Assembly (NCBI RefSeq): GCF_018863415.1
Contig: NZ_JAHKSN010000006.1
Span: 120,599 to 184,598, forward strand
DNA from: Deinococcus aestuarii
GTDB lineage: Bacteria; Deinococcota; Deinococci; Deinococcales; Deinococcaceae
Length of the DNA: 64,000 bases
Direction of reading: 5' to 3'
Part shown: positions 28,264 through 37,282 of the stretch, in pieces
Layout: each line of letters opens with the position of its first letter
How positions within the stretch are numbered: position 1 is the stretch's first letter
Notes under the pieces: model-generated
Told to the model about the DNA's origin: nothing
Databases searched by the model: none
The model's input: the letters and a program-made list of their open reading frames with translations, nothing else
Translations under genes and position numbers: made by a program

Positions 28264-29288
28264 GCCACCCCGCCGCCATACTGACCGGCCCCGGCCAGTT
28301 CGCCCTGACCCAGCGTGACCTGACTCCGGCCCAAGCGGGCGAGGTCGTGGTGGAGATCCGCACTGTCGGTGTGTGCGGCTCCGATATCCACATGTTCGCG
28401 GACGGGCGCATCGGGAACATCGAGATCGCCGAACCCCTCGTGCTCGGCCACGAGTTCATGGGCGTGGTGGTGCAGGCGCCGGAGGGGACGCTGGGCGGCG
28501 ACGCTAGGCCGCTGAAGGTCGGGGACCGGGTGGCCGTCGAGCCGCATGTCGCCTGCGGGCACTGCCGGGAGTGCCGGGAGGGGAATCCCAACCTTTGCAC
28601 CCACCACACCTTCATGGGCGTGTTCCCGCGCGACGGGGCCCTCCAGAAGTACCTCACCGCGCCCGCCCACAACTGCTTCGTCCTGCCGGAGGGCGTGACG
28701 GACAACGGCGGGGCGCTGCTCGAACCCCTGGGAGTGGCCCTCCACGCCCTGCGGCTGGGACATGTGAACGTGGGAGACCGGGCCGCCGTCGTGGGCGCCG
28801 GACCCATCGGCCTGCTGCTCGTCCAGCTTCTCAAGCTCGCAGGCGTCACGGCTCTGCACGTCATCGAGCCGCTGGCCTGGCGCCGGGACTTCGCCACCCG
28901 CAGCGGCGCGACTTCCGTAGCCGCGTCCTTCGACCCTTCGGAGGACTCCCGCTACGACGTGGTGTTCGAGGCGGGGTGGGCGGACGACTCGGTGCAGACC
29001 TCGGCCCTCCTCGCGCGGCCCGGGGCGAAGGTCGTCCTCGTCGGGATTCCGGGGGACGACCGTTGCACGGTGCAGCACTCGCTGGCCCGGCGCAAGGGGC
29101 TGTCGCTGATCTTCTCGCGGCGGATGGCGCACACCTACCCGGAAGCCATCGCCCTGGTGGAACGCGGCATGGTGGACGTGGACGCCCTCATCAGCGACGT
29201 GTTCCCTCTGGAACAGGTACAGCGTGCCTTCGAGCGCCACTCGGGGTATGAGGACGGCGTGATCAAGGTGATGGTCCAGGTGGGGTAA
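28260..29288 (+). CDS. Zinc-dependent medium-chain dehydrogenase (polyol/sugar dehydrogenase-like)
   Basis: A 342-residue MDR-family dehydrogenase. Catalytic zinc ligands are Cys39, His64 and Glu65 (GVCGSDIH, LGHEFMG). Structural zinc cysteines are 99, 102, 105 and 113 (CGHCRECREG, NLC). The NAD(P) fold is AVVGAGPIGLL. Relatives act on sorbitol, xylitol, arabitol or threonine. In this operon an arabinose or arabitol substrate is plausible but not shown. It overlaps the arabinanase gene by ATGA. Confidence 0.88.
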   Translation: MSHPAAILTGPGQFALTQRDLTPAQAGEVVVEIRTVGVCGSDIHMFADGRIGNIEIAEPLVLGHEFMGVVVQAPEGTLGGDARPLKVGDRVAVEPHVACGHCRECREGNPNLCTHHTFMGVFPRDGALQKYLTAPAHNCFVLPEGVTDNGGALLEPLGVALHALRLGHVNVGDRAAVVGAGPIGLLLVQLLKLAGVTALHVIEPLAWRRDFATRSGATSVAASFDPSEDSRYDVVFEAGWADDSVQTSALLARPGAKVVLVGIPGDDRCTVQHSLARRKGLSLIFSRRMAHTYPEAIALVERGMVDVDALISDVFPLEQVQRAFERHSGYEDGVIKVMVQVG

Positions 29289-29309
29289 GCCCCGCACCCG
29301 AGGTTTCGC

Positions 29310-31286
29310 ATGACGGACACGGCAAACGACCGCCTGCGCTTCACGCCCCTGCCCCTTCAGGACGTCACGCTGAATGACCGCTTCTGGCGTCCGCGTCTGG
29401 AGGTCAACCAGACCACGACCCTGCCCTTCCTGTACGGGCAACTGGAGAAGGTAGGGGCGATACGGGCCCTCGACCTGCAACCCCGCCCGCTGATCATCCC
29501 CCGGCAACCCAGCGGCGTCACTCCCCAGATGTGGTGGGATTCGGACCTCGCCAAGTGGATCGAGACCGTCGCCTACACCCTCGCCACCCACCCTGACCCG
29601 GCCCTGGAGGCGCAGGTGGACGCGCTGGTGGGGAAGATCGCGGCGGCGCAGGGGCCCGACGGCTACCTCAACACCTTCTTCACCGCCATCGATCCTGCCG
29701 GGCGGCTGACCAATGAGCGTGACTGGCACGAGCTGTACAACGCCGGCCACCTGATCGAGGGCGCGGTCGCCTACACGCAGGCCACCGGGAAGACGACCTT
29801 CCTGGGCGTGATGGAGCGCTACACCCGCTTCCTGATGGGCGTGTACGGCGACGGCCCCGATCAGAAACGCGGTTACCCCGGCCATGAGGAGATTGAGCTG
29901 GCGCTGGTGAAGCTCTTCCGACTGACCGGCAGGCGCGAGTACCTGGAGTTTGCCCGCTTCCTCGTGGAGGAGCGCGGGCAGCAGCCGTACTTCTTCGACG
30001 AGGAGGCGCGGGCCCGCGGGGAGACGCCCGATCACGCCCTCCTCTCGCACGGCGACGCTCTTCCTTACGAGTACATGCAGGCCCATAAACCCGTGCGTGA
30101 GCAGGACAAGGTGGTCGGCCACGCCGTCCGCGCGATGTACCTCTACAGTGCGATGGCCGACCTCGCCGCAGAGCTGGGAGATGAATCGCTGCGCCACGCC
30201 TGCGAGCGGCTGTGGGAGGACCTCACGTCGCGGCGGCTGTACATCACGGGCGGGCTCGGCCCCTCCGCCCACAACGAAGGGATGACCACGGACTACGACC
30301 TGCCCAACGACACGGCCTACGCCGAAACGTGCGCCGCCGTGGGTCTGGTCTTCTGGGCGCAGCGGATGCTCAACCTCACCGGGGACGGTCAGTACGCCGA
30401 CCTGATGGAGCGGGCGCTGTACAACAACGTGCTGAGCAGCGTGGCACAGGACGGGCGGCACTTCTTCTACGACAACCCGCTGGAGAGTCACGGCGACAAA
30501 CACCGCTGGGAATGGCACATCTGCCCTTGCTGCCCACCCAACGTCTCGCGCCTGCTCGCCTCCCTGGGACACTACCTGTACGGCGTCAGCGGGGAGGGCA
30601 TCGCCCTTCACCTGTACACGAGCGGGACCGCCCGATTCGAGGTCGGGGGCCAGCAGGTCACGCTCCACCAGCACAGCGAATACCCCTGGGATGGGAAGGT
30701 CACGTTGAGGTTTGACCTGGACCGGCCCCTCCGGTTCACCCTGTCGCTCCGTTTGCCCGGTTGGTGCCGTGAGTCCCAGCTTGCCGTCAACGGCGAGGCG
30801 GTGGACCTGTCGGGCGCTCGGGACGGCTACGTTCACCTCACCCGGGCGTGGAGCGGTCAGGACCAGGTGGATCTCACCCTCCCTATGCCCGTGGAGCGGG
30901 TGTACGCGCACCCGGACGTGCGGCAGGGCGCGGGGCTGGTCGCTCTGCAACGCGGTCCCATCGTGTACTGCGTGGAGGGCGCCGACGCGGATGTCCCACT
31001 GCACCGGCTCGCCCTGTCGCGCGAGGCAGCCCTGACGGCGACCTTCGAGCCGGACCTGTTGGGCGGCGCCACTGTCATTCGCGGGGAGGTCCGGGCCGAG
31101 GAGTCCGGCGACTGGCCGGGAACGCTGTACCGGACGGCTCCCCCTCGTCAAGCCACCGCCCCGCTGTGCGCCGTGCCCTACGCGCTGTGGGACCAGCGCG
31201 AACCTGGGGAGATGCGCGTGTGGTTGCGTGAAGAGGGAACAGAGCGCCGTCCCTCGTCCGCCCCTCATCCCGGGAGGAGCCCATGA
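29310..31286 (+). CDS. GH127 beta-L-arabinofuranosidase
   Basis: A 658-residue GH127 (former DUF1680) enzyme. The zinc/thiolate active site known from Bifidobacterium HypBA1 is conserved: Glu339 and Cys341 in YAETCAAVG, and Cys407-Cys408 in HICPCCPPNVSRL, one of which is the nucleophile. GH127 removes beta-L-arabinofuranose, for example from hydroxyproline-linked plant arabinans. Together with GH51 and GH43 it gives both alpha and beta arabinofuranose cleavage. No signal peptide is seen. Its stop is overlapped by another ATG with a GGAGG site, after which the operon is interrupted. Confidence 0.93.
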   Translation: MTDTANDRLRFTPLPLQDVTLNDRFWRPRLEVNQTTTLPFLYGQLEKVGAIRALDLQPRPLIIPRQPSGVTPQMWWDSDLAKWIETVAYTLATHPDPALEAQVDALVGKIAAAQGPDGYLNTFFTAIDPAGRLTNERDWHELYNAGHLIEGAVAYTQATGKTTFLGVMERYTRFLMGVYGDGPDQKRGYPGHEEIELALVKLFRLTGRREYLEFARFLVEERGQQPYFFDEEARARGETPDHALLSHGDALPYEYMQAHKPVREQDKVVGHAVRAMYLYSAMADLAAELGDESLRHACERLWEDLTSRRLYITGGLGPSAHNEGMTTDYDLPNDTAYAETCAAVGLVFWAQRMLNLTGDGQYADLMERALYNNVLSSVAQDGRHFFYDNPLESHGDKHRWEWHICPCCPPNVSRLLASLGHYLYGVSGEGIALHLYTSGTARFEVGGQQVTLHQHSEYPWDGKVTLRFDLDRPLRFTLSLRLPGWCRESQLAVNGEAVDLSGARDGYVHLTRAWSGQDQVDLTLPMPVERVYAHPDVRQGAGLVALQRGPIVYCVEGADADVPLHRLALSREAALTATFEPDLLGGATVIRGEVRAEESGDWPGTLYRTAPPRQATAPLCAVPYALWDQREPGEMRVWLREEGTERRPSSAPHPGRSP

Positions 31287-31767
31287 CCACAGCTCCCGCC
31301 CTGCAAGCTGCCGTCCGGCACGTTGACCCCGAGGCCCCATCGGCACCCCCTCCCCCCGAGTGTGCGGCCACTGATGCCCTGAACGGCAACGGCGGAACGA
31401 CGGCAATGATGGGGTTGAAGCGGACGCATGACGAACACACCGTGATAGTCATCCGGGGGCGGCCGCTCGGCCTGATGGCTCGGGGTTTGGAGGACTGGGC
31501 TCATGGCTGCCGGGTGGAGCAGAAATGGTTGTTTCATGCGGGGGGCAGGGGTGCGTCTACGTGGCCGCGTGCCCCTGCCCGTCCAATGGCCGTCCTGGTC
31601 CCGGCTTCCCGGCGGCTGAGCCCCGTGCGTGGGCCACGTCTTCCGGCGGCCTCGGACTCTGGTGCCTCAGCCTGCGCCAGCACGGCCTCACCCGTCAACA
31701 CGCCCGACGGCGGACCCCCGCCTCAGCCACAGACCTCCCAACTCGGACACGCCACACTCACGGCCTG
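31283..31767 (+). pseudogene. Possible truncated gene at the end of the arabinose operon; otherwise no gene
   Basis: An ATG at 31283 overlaps the GH127 stop (ATGA) and has GGAGGAG upstream, exactly as the earlier operon genes start. The frame begins MTTAPALQAAVRHVDPEAP, then becomes low-complexity and runs to 31768 without a recognisable domain. I infer the start of a further operon gene that was cut by a rearrangement; a short real protein cannot be excluded. The rest of the stretch holds nothing else recognised. Confidence 0.4.
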
Positions 31768-32208
31768 ATGAGCCAGCCGCGCCTCCTGCACGTCGGGGAC
31801 CTCTACGCCCTGCGCCCTGACCTGAAGCCCCGCTGGCGCGTGGCGGCCATCCTCCACCGAGGCCGCTCCTACGATGACGTGCGGCTCGAACACCTCACCA
31901 ATCCCACGCTCACCAGCCGAGCGCGCGTGTACCACCCGGGTCTGAATCCCACTGACCTCACCCTTCCCGTCCTCGTGCGCCTGCTGGACCGGGCGTACCG
32001 CGCTGACCAGGGAACATTCAGGACGTCACCCTTGAACGAGGCAGACCGCCAGCGCCTCGCGGACTATCTCGCCTGCCATGACCTCGTCCGGGAAGCCGCC
32101 TGGGAGGACTGGAACCGTGAACTCGGCGTGCGCGAGCAGGATGCCGCGCGGTACTGGCTCGACCTCACCCTCATGGACCCCGCCCCGGAAGACGCGGACC
32201 GGCGCTGA
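31768..32208 (+). CDS. Hypothetical protein, 146 aa
   Basis: Not recognised. From ATG 31768 the protein reads as a soluble globular protein. It opens with LLHVGDLYALRPDLKPRWRV and has a hydrophobic core segment LPVLVRLLDRAY. The C-terminus is acidic and helical (ADYLACHDLVREAAWEDWNR). The frame is open further upstream, but that part is Arg/Pro-rich and unlikely to be translated. It sits between the broken end of the arabinose operon and a dif-like site with its recombinase. Confidence 0.6.
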   Translation: MSQPRLLHVGDLYALRPDLKPRWRVAAILHRGRSYDDVRLEHLTNPTLTSRARVYHPGLNPTDLTLPVLVRLLDRAYRADQGTFRTSPLNEADRQRLADYLACHDLVREAAWEDWNRELGVREQDAARYWLDLTLMDPAPEDADRR

Positions 32209-32389
32209 TCAGGAGGGGGGCTCGGCCCCGCCGTCTGCCGAACCACCGTCAGCGCTCGGGAGAGTGCGAGCCGAGTCGTCAGGTGCCCAGTGCTTTGCGG
32301 CCGTCCTCTGGGTTCGAGGTCGCTGTTGGAAGGCAGAGCGCGTCGTTCTTCTCCGGCGGTTCTGGGACCCTGCCTCTCCCCTGTTTTGT

Positions 32390-32417
32390 TTAGTCGATAA
32401 CATGCCTTATCATCTAA
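32390..32417. other. Predicted dif-like Xer recombination site
   Basis: Two 11-bp arms, TTAGTCGATAA and TTATCATCTAA, flank a 6-bp centre CATGCC. The arms are inverted copies matching at 9 of 11 positions. This 11-6-11 layout with TTA-rich arms is that of dif/XerC-XerD sites. It ends 3 bases before the recombinase start codon. Confidence 0.65.
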
Positions 32418-32420
32418 AAT

Positions 32421-33437
32421 GTGACCTCTCTAGGAGACGCCGTCACTGCGCAGCAGGGGGCCTCATACACCCTTGACCTTAAACGGGGTGCCCTCCTCGA
32501 CCAAGCCTCCGCCTGGACCGCCTTACACGAGGACGAGTTGCGCCGCCGCGCCACCGAGGCCGCCCGCGACAAGAACGGGGAGGTTCTGTGGGACCTGACC
32601 CTCGCGTACCTCACCACGCTGTCCCGGGTCGGCATCACCATCAGTCCGCACACCCTGCGCTCGTACCGCACCGGCGTCCGGCAATTCCTGACGCACGCTG
32701 AGGACCGCGCCTGGAACCTCCTGCGACCGAGGCGCAACGACGCCGCCTTCTGGATCACCAGCCTGACCGCTAACCCGGGCGGTGAAGGGCGGAAGGCGGC
32801 GGCCACCGTCCGCTCCCGAGTCGCGGCAGCAAATACCTTGTACGCCGCCCTGCGCTGGGCCGGGGCGACGGACGCCCACCCCTTTCAGGACGTCAAACAA
32901 CCCCGGGACCGCACCGAGGCCATCAGCAAACGCCCCCCCTACCGCGAAACCGTCGTCCACCGGGCGCTCGGGGCCGCCGAGCGCGCCGGGCGCACCGACC
33001 TGCGGGTGCTGATCTTGCTGTGCGCCCACGCCGGGCTGCGCATCGAGGAAGCCCTCACCCTCACCTGGCCGGACGTGGACACCCGCCACCGCCGCCTGAC
33101 CGTCCGGGGCAAGGGGAACAAGGTGCGCATCGTCGGCCTCTCCGGCACCCTGCTCGACGCCCTCCAGGACCACGCCGGGCGCGGCAAAGGCGGGCGGCTA
33201 TTCACCTTCCGGTACCGCTCGGGGGCGGCGTACCACCTGCGCCGCCTGATGGAAGCCGAGGGGCTGCGCTGGACCGGCTTCCACCCCTACCGCAAATACA
33301 ACGGGACCCTCCTGTACAAGCGCACCCGGGACTTTGCCCGCGTCGCCCACCACCTGGGGCATGCCTCGGTGAACACCACCCGCGCTTATGTCGAGGTGCC
33401 CGCCGATGACCTCGCGGACGAACTCGCCGACCTGTAA
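32421..33437 (+). CDS. Tyrosine recombinase, XerC/XerD-like
   Basis: A 338-residue tyrosine recombinase with the complete active site: Arg207 in AGLRIEEAL, Lys231/234 in VRGKGNKVRI, His288 and Arg291 in HPYRK, His314 in LGHASVNTTRAY, and nucleophile Tyr323. The N-terminal SAM-like DNA-binding domain spans about 40-160. The start is GTG at 32421, directly after a dif-like 28-bp site, so the enzyme and its target are adjacent. Likely role: multimer resolution or integration of the replicon. The first 30 residues are not typical and a later start is possible. Confidence 0.88.
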   Translation: MTSLGDAVTAQQGASYTLDLKRGALLDQASAWTALHEDELRRRATEAARDKNGEVLWDLTLAYLTTLSRVGITISPHTLRSYRTGVRQFLTHAEDRAWNLLRPRRNDAAFWITSLTANPGGEGRKAAATVRSRVAAANTLYAALRWAGATDAHPFQDVKQPRDRTEAISKRPPYRETVVHRALGAAERAGRTDLRVLILLCAHAGLRIEEALTLTWPDVDTRHRRLTVRGKGNKVRIVGLSGTLLDALQDHAGRGKGGRLFTFRYRSGAAYHLRRLMEAEGLRWTGFHPYRKYNGTLLYKRTRDFARVAHHLGHASVNTTRAYVEVPADDLADELADL

Positions 33438-33709
33438 GGCCCCTCGTCCACACCCCCTGGCGAACCAGCCTGCCGCCGCACGCTCATCCCGACGAGGAGA
33501 CCTGTCAGGTCAGACCCCCAAGCCTCCGTCCGCCAACGCCGTCTTGGATCAGCTCCAAACCGTCCGCTCACGCGCTGAGCCAGGCACGGGCCATCTGGAC
33601 GTTCACCTCCGGCACACCTGAGGCAACGTGGGGCAGCAATAATGAGGAGCCTACCTCCTGCACCCACCCCTAGGCTGGTCCGGCAAGTTCTGACTCCCAG
33701 GAGGAACGT

Positions 33710-34030
33710 ATGCTGATCACCGGATTCCGCCGTCCTGCTCCTCTCAAGGGGCGCGTCCGCCTGCTCCTGCCCGCCGTGGCGTTGGCCTTCCTCGCCTTCC
33801 TCCAGCCCACCCTGGTGCCGCTCGCCCTGCTGGTGCTGTTCGCCGTAACCGTCCCGGTGGGCACCGAGTTCCAGAGCGTCGTGGCCGTCTTCGGGCTCGG
33901 ACTGCTGGCCCTGCTCGCCGGCTCGGCCGTCTGCCTGGCGACTGGCAGCCTCTGCGCGGTCACGACGGTCAGCACGCTGGCGTTTCTGGGGACTGCCATC
34001 GTGGTGTTGTGGCGCACGCATAGGCGCTGA
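33710..34030 (+). CDS. Small integral membrane protein
   Basis: A 106-residue protein with three to four hydrophobic segments: VRLLLPAVALAFLAFLQPTL, ALLVLFAVTV, FGLGLLALLAGSAVCLA and VSTLAFLGTAIVVLW. It has a short basic N-terminus and a C-terminal WRTHRR. AGGAGG lies 5 bases before the ATG. No family recognised. The 270 bases between it and the recombinase hold nothing identifiable. Confidence 0.65.
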   Translation: MLITGFRRPAPLKGRVRLLLPAVALAFLAFLQPTLVPLALLVLFAVTVPVGTEFQSVVAVFGLGLLALLAGSAVCLATGSLCAVTTVSTLAFLGTAIVVLWRTHRR

Positions 34031-34074
34031 AGTTCGCTCCACGCCGTAACCACTTCACCCCTACAGTCAGGTCC

Positions 34075-34458
34075 ATGCTGCATGGATCATTGATCGGCCA
34101 GGTCACGTCGACCCCCCAGGTGCTGACGTCACCTGGCGGCCTTCTTTTTTCGGTCTGCGCCGGCAACTCCGTGCTCGACGTGCTCGTGACGCACGAGTTG
34201 GCGAACAAGGCCAGGCGGCAGCTCGCCCCGGACCGCAGCGTGTTCGTTCAAGTCGGTCACGTGCATGGGGGGCTGCTGGTGGCCTCCGCCTTCGACCTGG
34301 TGATGCCCGGCACCCCCCCGCTCAACATGTTCAACGTCTCCGGTCGGGTCTCCGGCTGGCCGGAAGAGCGCCAGGGCGAGTTGCGGGTCCGGCTCCGTGT
34401 CGAGGCGGCGGACCTGCCCTCCACACTGGCCCTGACGGCGCCGCAACACCTGCCTTAG
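34075..34458 (+). CDS. Hypothetical protein, possibly OB-fold (SSB-like)
   Basis: A 127-residue protein. The pattern of short strands (SLIGQVTSTPQVL, GLLFSVCAG, SVFVQVGHVHGGLLVAS) resembles a degenerate OB fold as in single-stranded DNA-binding proteins, but there is no acidic SSB tail and no firm motif. The ATG at 34075 follows the membrane protein gene by 44 bases. The function is not assigned; the fold is only a suggestion from strand pattern. Confidence 0.5.
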   Translation: MLHGSLIGQVTSTPQVLTSPGGLLFSVCAGNSVLDVLVTHELANKARRQLAPDRSVFVQVGHVHGGLLVASAFDLVMPGTPPLNMFNVSGRVSGWPEERQGELRVRLRVEAADLPSTLALTAPQHLP

Positions 34459-34513
34459 CTCGGCTCTCTTCAGCTCGAACACGGCGTACAGGGGTACTGC
34501 CTCAGAAAACCCT

Positions 34514-34750
34514 TCAAGCGACGATGCAAGACTTCGCCATCTCCAGCAGCTTAATCCAGGGGCAGGCGTAGCCCAACCCCAAGCGCAGCCTGACGTGATT
34601 GTACCAATCACGAAAAAGGACGACACTATCGCATAATTCCTGTATGGCCGCGAACTCCTCGCGGAAAACGAACTTGTATTTCACACTGCCCGTCCGATGT
34701 ACTCGGCCGCAGTCGCCCGACGGACCGGTCCCGCCGCTTCAACCCCACTG
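34514..34750 (-). pseudogene. IS3/IS481-type transposase C-terminal remnant
   Basis: On the minus strand, a frame ending at 34514 encodes FREEFAAIQELCDSVVLFRD, then WYNHVRLRLGLGYACPW. This is the integrase-core C-terminus of IS3-type transposases (pattern WYNxxRxxxxLGYxxP). The upstream part is lost; the DDE residues are absent. No terminal repeats were found. It marks an old insertion in this accessory segment. Confidence 0.65.
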
Positions 34751-35993
34751 GGAGGACCCGCATTCACCGGCACCGCGTCCAGCCAGAACGCGCTGGGGCT
34801 TGACCTGTGATCGCGCTCACCTCGCTCCCTGGCTCCGCACGGTCACCACCCCAGCTCTCCCCGCAGGCTCCCCAACGGGGGGGCGGGTAGGAGACGGAAG
34901 ACCCAGATGATCCCGGCCTGCGCCCGCCGCATCCAGGGACCAGAGGAGCCGCCGCAATAACCGGGCGACAGGGAGAGGAGCAACCAGAAGCGACGCGTCG
35001 GGAGGCGAGGGCAATCCCGGCGACGAAGTCCCGGAGGTAGCCCTTCAAACGGGCGGCCGGAGGCGGGAGGCGGGGCCAGTTGCTCCAAGTTTACGGGGTG
35101 GCGCGGCCCAGGAGGGCTGGCGGCGCCACCCGACACGACATAACGTGATAGGAGATCGTACCGCCCGAACCCCAACCTCAGGCCGTCCCCATGACACCGG
35201 TCCGGACAGTCAGCCAGATGCTCCTCACCGCGCCCAGCACCAGAACTGTTCAACCCCCTTCCCGCAACGCCAGGAGAGGTACTCCCACCCCTGGTCCGTC
35301 CGCTTGCCCGGCAACCTCGAGACGGCCCGCCGAGGCCTCACCAACCTGCCGGAAGACCGCCTGACACCCCACCCTGCCCCAGCGAAGAGAACGCCAAGGG
35401 GCCAGGCTGAAGCGCATCATCCGAGCATTGTCTCTCCGAGGCAAAACCTGGCAGATCAACAACCCGGGCGGGGCAGCAGGACGGTCACGGAAACCCCGGG
35501 TGGCAAGACTGCGGAGGGAGATAGACCCGGGCAGATCCGGTGTGTCCAAGAGTGAGAAACTTTCCGGCTCACTGCGTGCCAGGTGCCTGGGCGGACACCA
35601 GCATCTGACACTGGACGCCTGGACCCGAGCGTTGAACCCGGCGAATCGGAGAGCCTGGCTAGAAGGCATCTGTTGCTGATTACCTCCCCACTAGACGGGC
35701 CGGACAGACCTGATCCGGTATTTAGACCAGGCGTGATTTCGAGCAGGCAGGTTGACTGCAGCGCCTTCGGCACCCTGTTGCAATGAGGAGGACGTGTACC
35801 GGTCACGCCGCAGGATGTGCCGTCGCCGAGGCTCCCTCTCGTCCTCGTCCCGGGCTTTGGTCAAACGGAGACCGAGCATTCCCATGACCTTCGACCTCAC
35901 CCAGACACGAACTGGGTTCGGGACGCAAAGGTGGTCTACGGCCGTTCGTCCGCTCTCATCCCTGGGCGTTTCCGCCACACCTTCGGCGTCGGC
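34751..35993. other. Long stretch with no convincing gene
   Basis: About 1.2 kb. Frames on both strands are Arg/Pro/Ser-rich with no motif, ribosome site or conserved look. It directly follows the transposase remnant, so it may be decayed DNA. No RNA gene, iteron or palindrome stands out. Confidence 0.4.
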
Positions 35994-36398
35994 CTAGTTC
36001 CCACCCTCCACTCCGTCACGCTTGGCGAGAATCTTTCGCAAGCCCTCTATGATTTGCTCCATCCTCTCGACCAGTTGGGTCTGGTTTGCCTCCAAGGAGT
36101 CCATGCGCCTGAGAAGTTCCTGGGCCGATTCCGACGGAATAGGTGCGGTGTACCTGCCCAGCAGTTGCTGGATGGCTTGCTTGAAGTTCCCCGCCTTCCC
36201 GCTGGTGAGGAGTGCGTGTGCTTCCCGCATATGCGTCACCGTCTGGTCATTCATCAACCGAGGGCGTGCCGTACCCATCTCCGCGTGATAGATATTCAGC
36301 CTCTTCGAGATGACGCTGGGGTCGACGTCGAGTTCGCGCGCGAGTTCGGAAGCAAGCATGCCCCAGCATACTCGCCAGACTAGCTCTGTATAGGACAT
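35994..36398 (-). CDS. HTH protein with C-terminal coiled coil
   Basis: A 134-residue protein. An HTH-like segment, LASELARELDVDPSVISKRL, is followed by a linker and a helical C-terminus (SAQELLRRMDSLEANQTQLV) with heptad-like spacing. This suggests a dimeric DNA-binding protein such as a plasmid copy-number or partition regulator. Start uncertain: ATG 36425, 36398 or 36359. The codon use and lower GC fit a real gene. Partner and target are unknown. Confidence 0.6.
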   Translation of the reverse strand: MSYTELVWRVCWGMLASELARELDVDPSVISKRLNIYHAEMGTARPRLMNDQTVTHMREAHALLTSGKAGNFKQAIQQLLGRYTAPIPSESAQELLRRMDSLEANQTQLVERMEQIIEGLRKILAKRDGVEGGN

Positions 36399-36589
36399 GC
36401 CAGTGTTCATGGACTGGCAAGCCAACTGCCCTCACCCGACAACTTTTTGAATTTTGCAGGTTTTTCCCTTGCAAAATCATAATCTGTTCCGGGAAGGAGA
36501 ACCCCCACGCCCCCCGCCTCCATCCCCAGCCACACGGCGGCGGGGCGGAGCGGGCACGCACAACGGATAACGGTGTGCCATCATGGCCC

Positions 36590-37282
36590 ATGCCAGGAGA
36601 GCACCCCGCCACCCAGAAGGCCCGGCTGCGTACCGTGCTCGCCGTCGACCGGACGCTGACGACGGTGCAGCTCGAGCGGCGGGGGCTGCTGCGGGCGGCG
36701 ACGTGGCTGGGGCTCCCCCAGGTGACCCTGACCTGCCGGACCCGGACCACCCAGCCGCACAGCGATACCGACCTGAGCTTCGTGGCCCTGGACGCCCGGT
36801 GGCTCTCGCGGCCACCCCGCGACCTTATGCACGACGCGGGGCTGGGTGAGGTGCGGCACCGGATAGAGCAGAAGAACGCCATGCCTCCCCGGGCCGTCTG
36901 GCAGCATGTCACGCTGGCTGGCCGGCAACGCGCCCACCTCCCGGACGCGGAGATCCTCAATCCCCACCCGCGGCTGCGGCGGGACTGGTCGGTGGAGTTC
37001 GACGCGGGGTACGCCCCCACCCGGGTGGAGCAGAAACTGGAGGCCGCGGCCCAGGCGGGGTACAACGTGATTATCTGGGCGACATCGGTCCACACGCGAA
37101 CCGCCAGCGTGAGCAAGCAGGCCAAAAAGCTGCACGACTGGGACCGGCTGCCTGGAGTAGATGGGGTGGTCGTGGTCTTCGTCGATTTCTGGTCGGCGCG
37201 TGACCCTTACGAAGACCGGCCGAGATGCAAAAAGAACATGATCAAATCGACCTGGTTCACGAAGCCGGCCGGGGCAGGATGA
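36590..37282 (+). CDS. Hypothetical protein, replication-relaxation-like (tentative)
   Basis: A 230-residue protein. The C-terminal half SVEFDAGYAPTRVEQKLEAA, then GYNVIIWATSVHTR, recalls the (E/D)xDxG...Kl pattern of replication-relaxation/mobilisation accessory proteins. The N-terminus VLAVDRTLTTVQLERRG could be a winged helix. This is a pattern impression only. It overlaps the convergent gene on the other strand by 26 bases at its 3' end. The start is ATG 36590. Confidence 0.55.
   Translation: MPGEHPATQKARLRTVLAVDRTLTTVQLERRGLLRAATWLGLPQVTLTCRTRTTQPHSDTDLSFVALDARWLSRPPRDLMHDAGLGEVRHRIEQKNAMPPRAVWQHVTLAGRQRAHLPDAEILNPHPRLRRDWSVEFDAGYAPTRVEQKLEAAAQAGYNVIIWATSVHTRTASVSKQAKKLHDWDRLPGVDGVVVVFVDFWSARDPYEDRPRCKKNMIKSTWFTKPAGAG

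Noticed and set aside
28245..31406. A 1053-residue minus-strand frame over the dehydrogenase and GH127 genes
   Set aside because: Shadow of two well-supported genes; its sequence is Val/Gln/Arg/His-biased without motifs.
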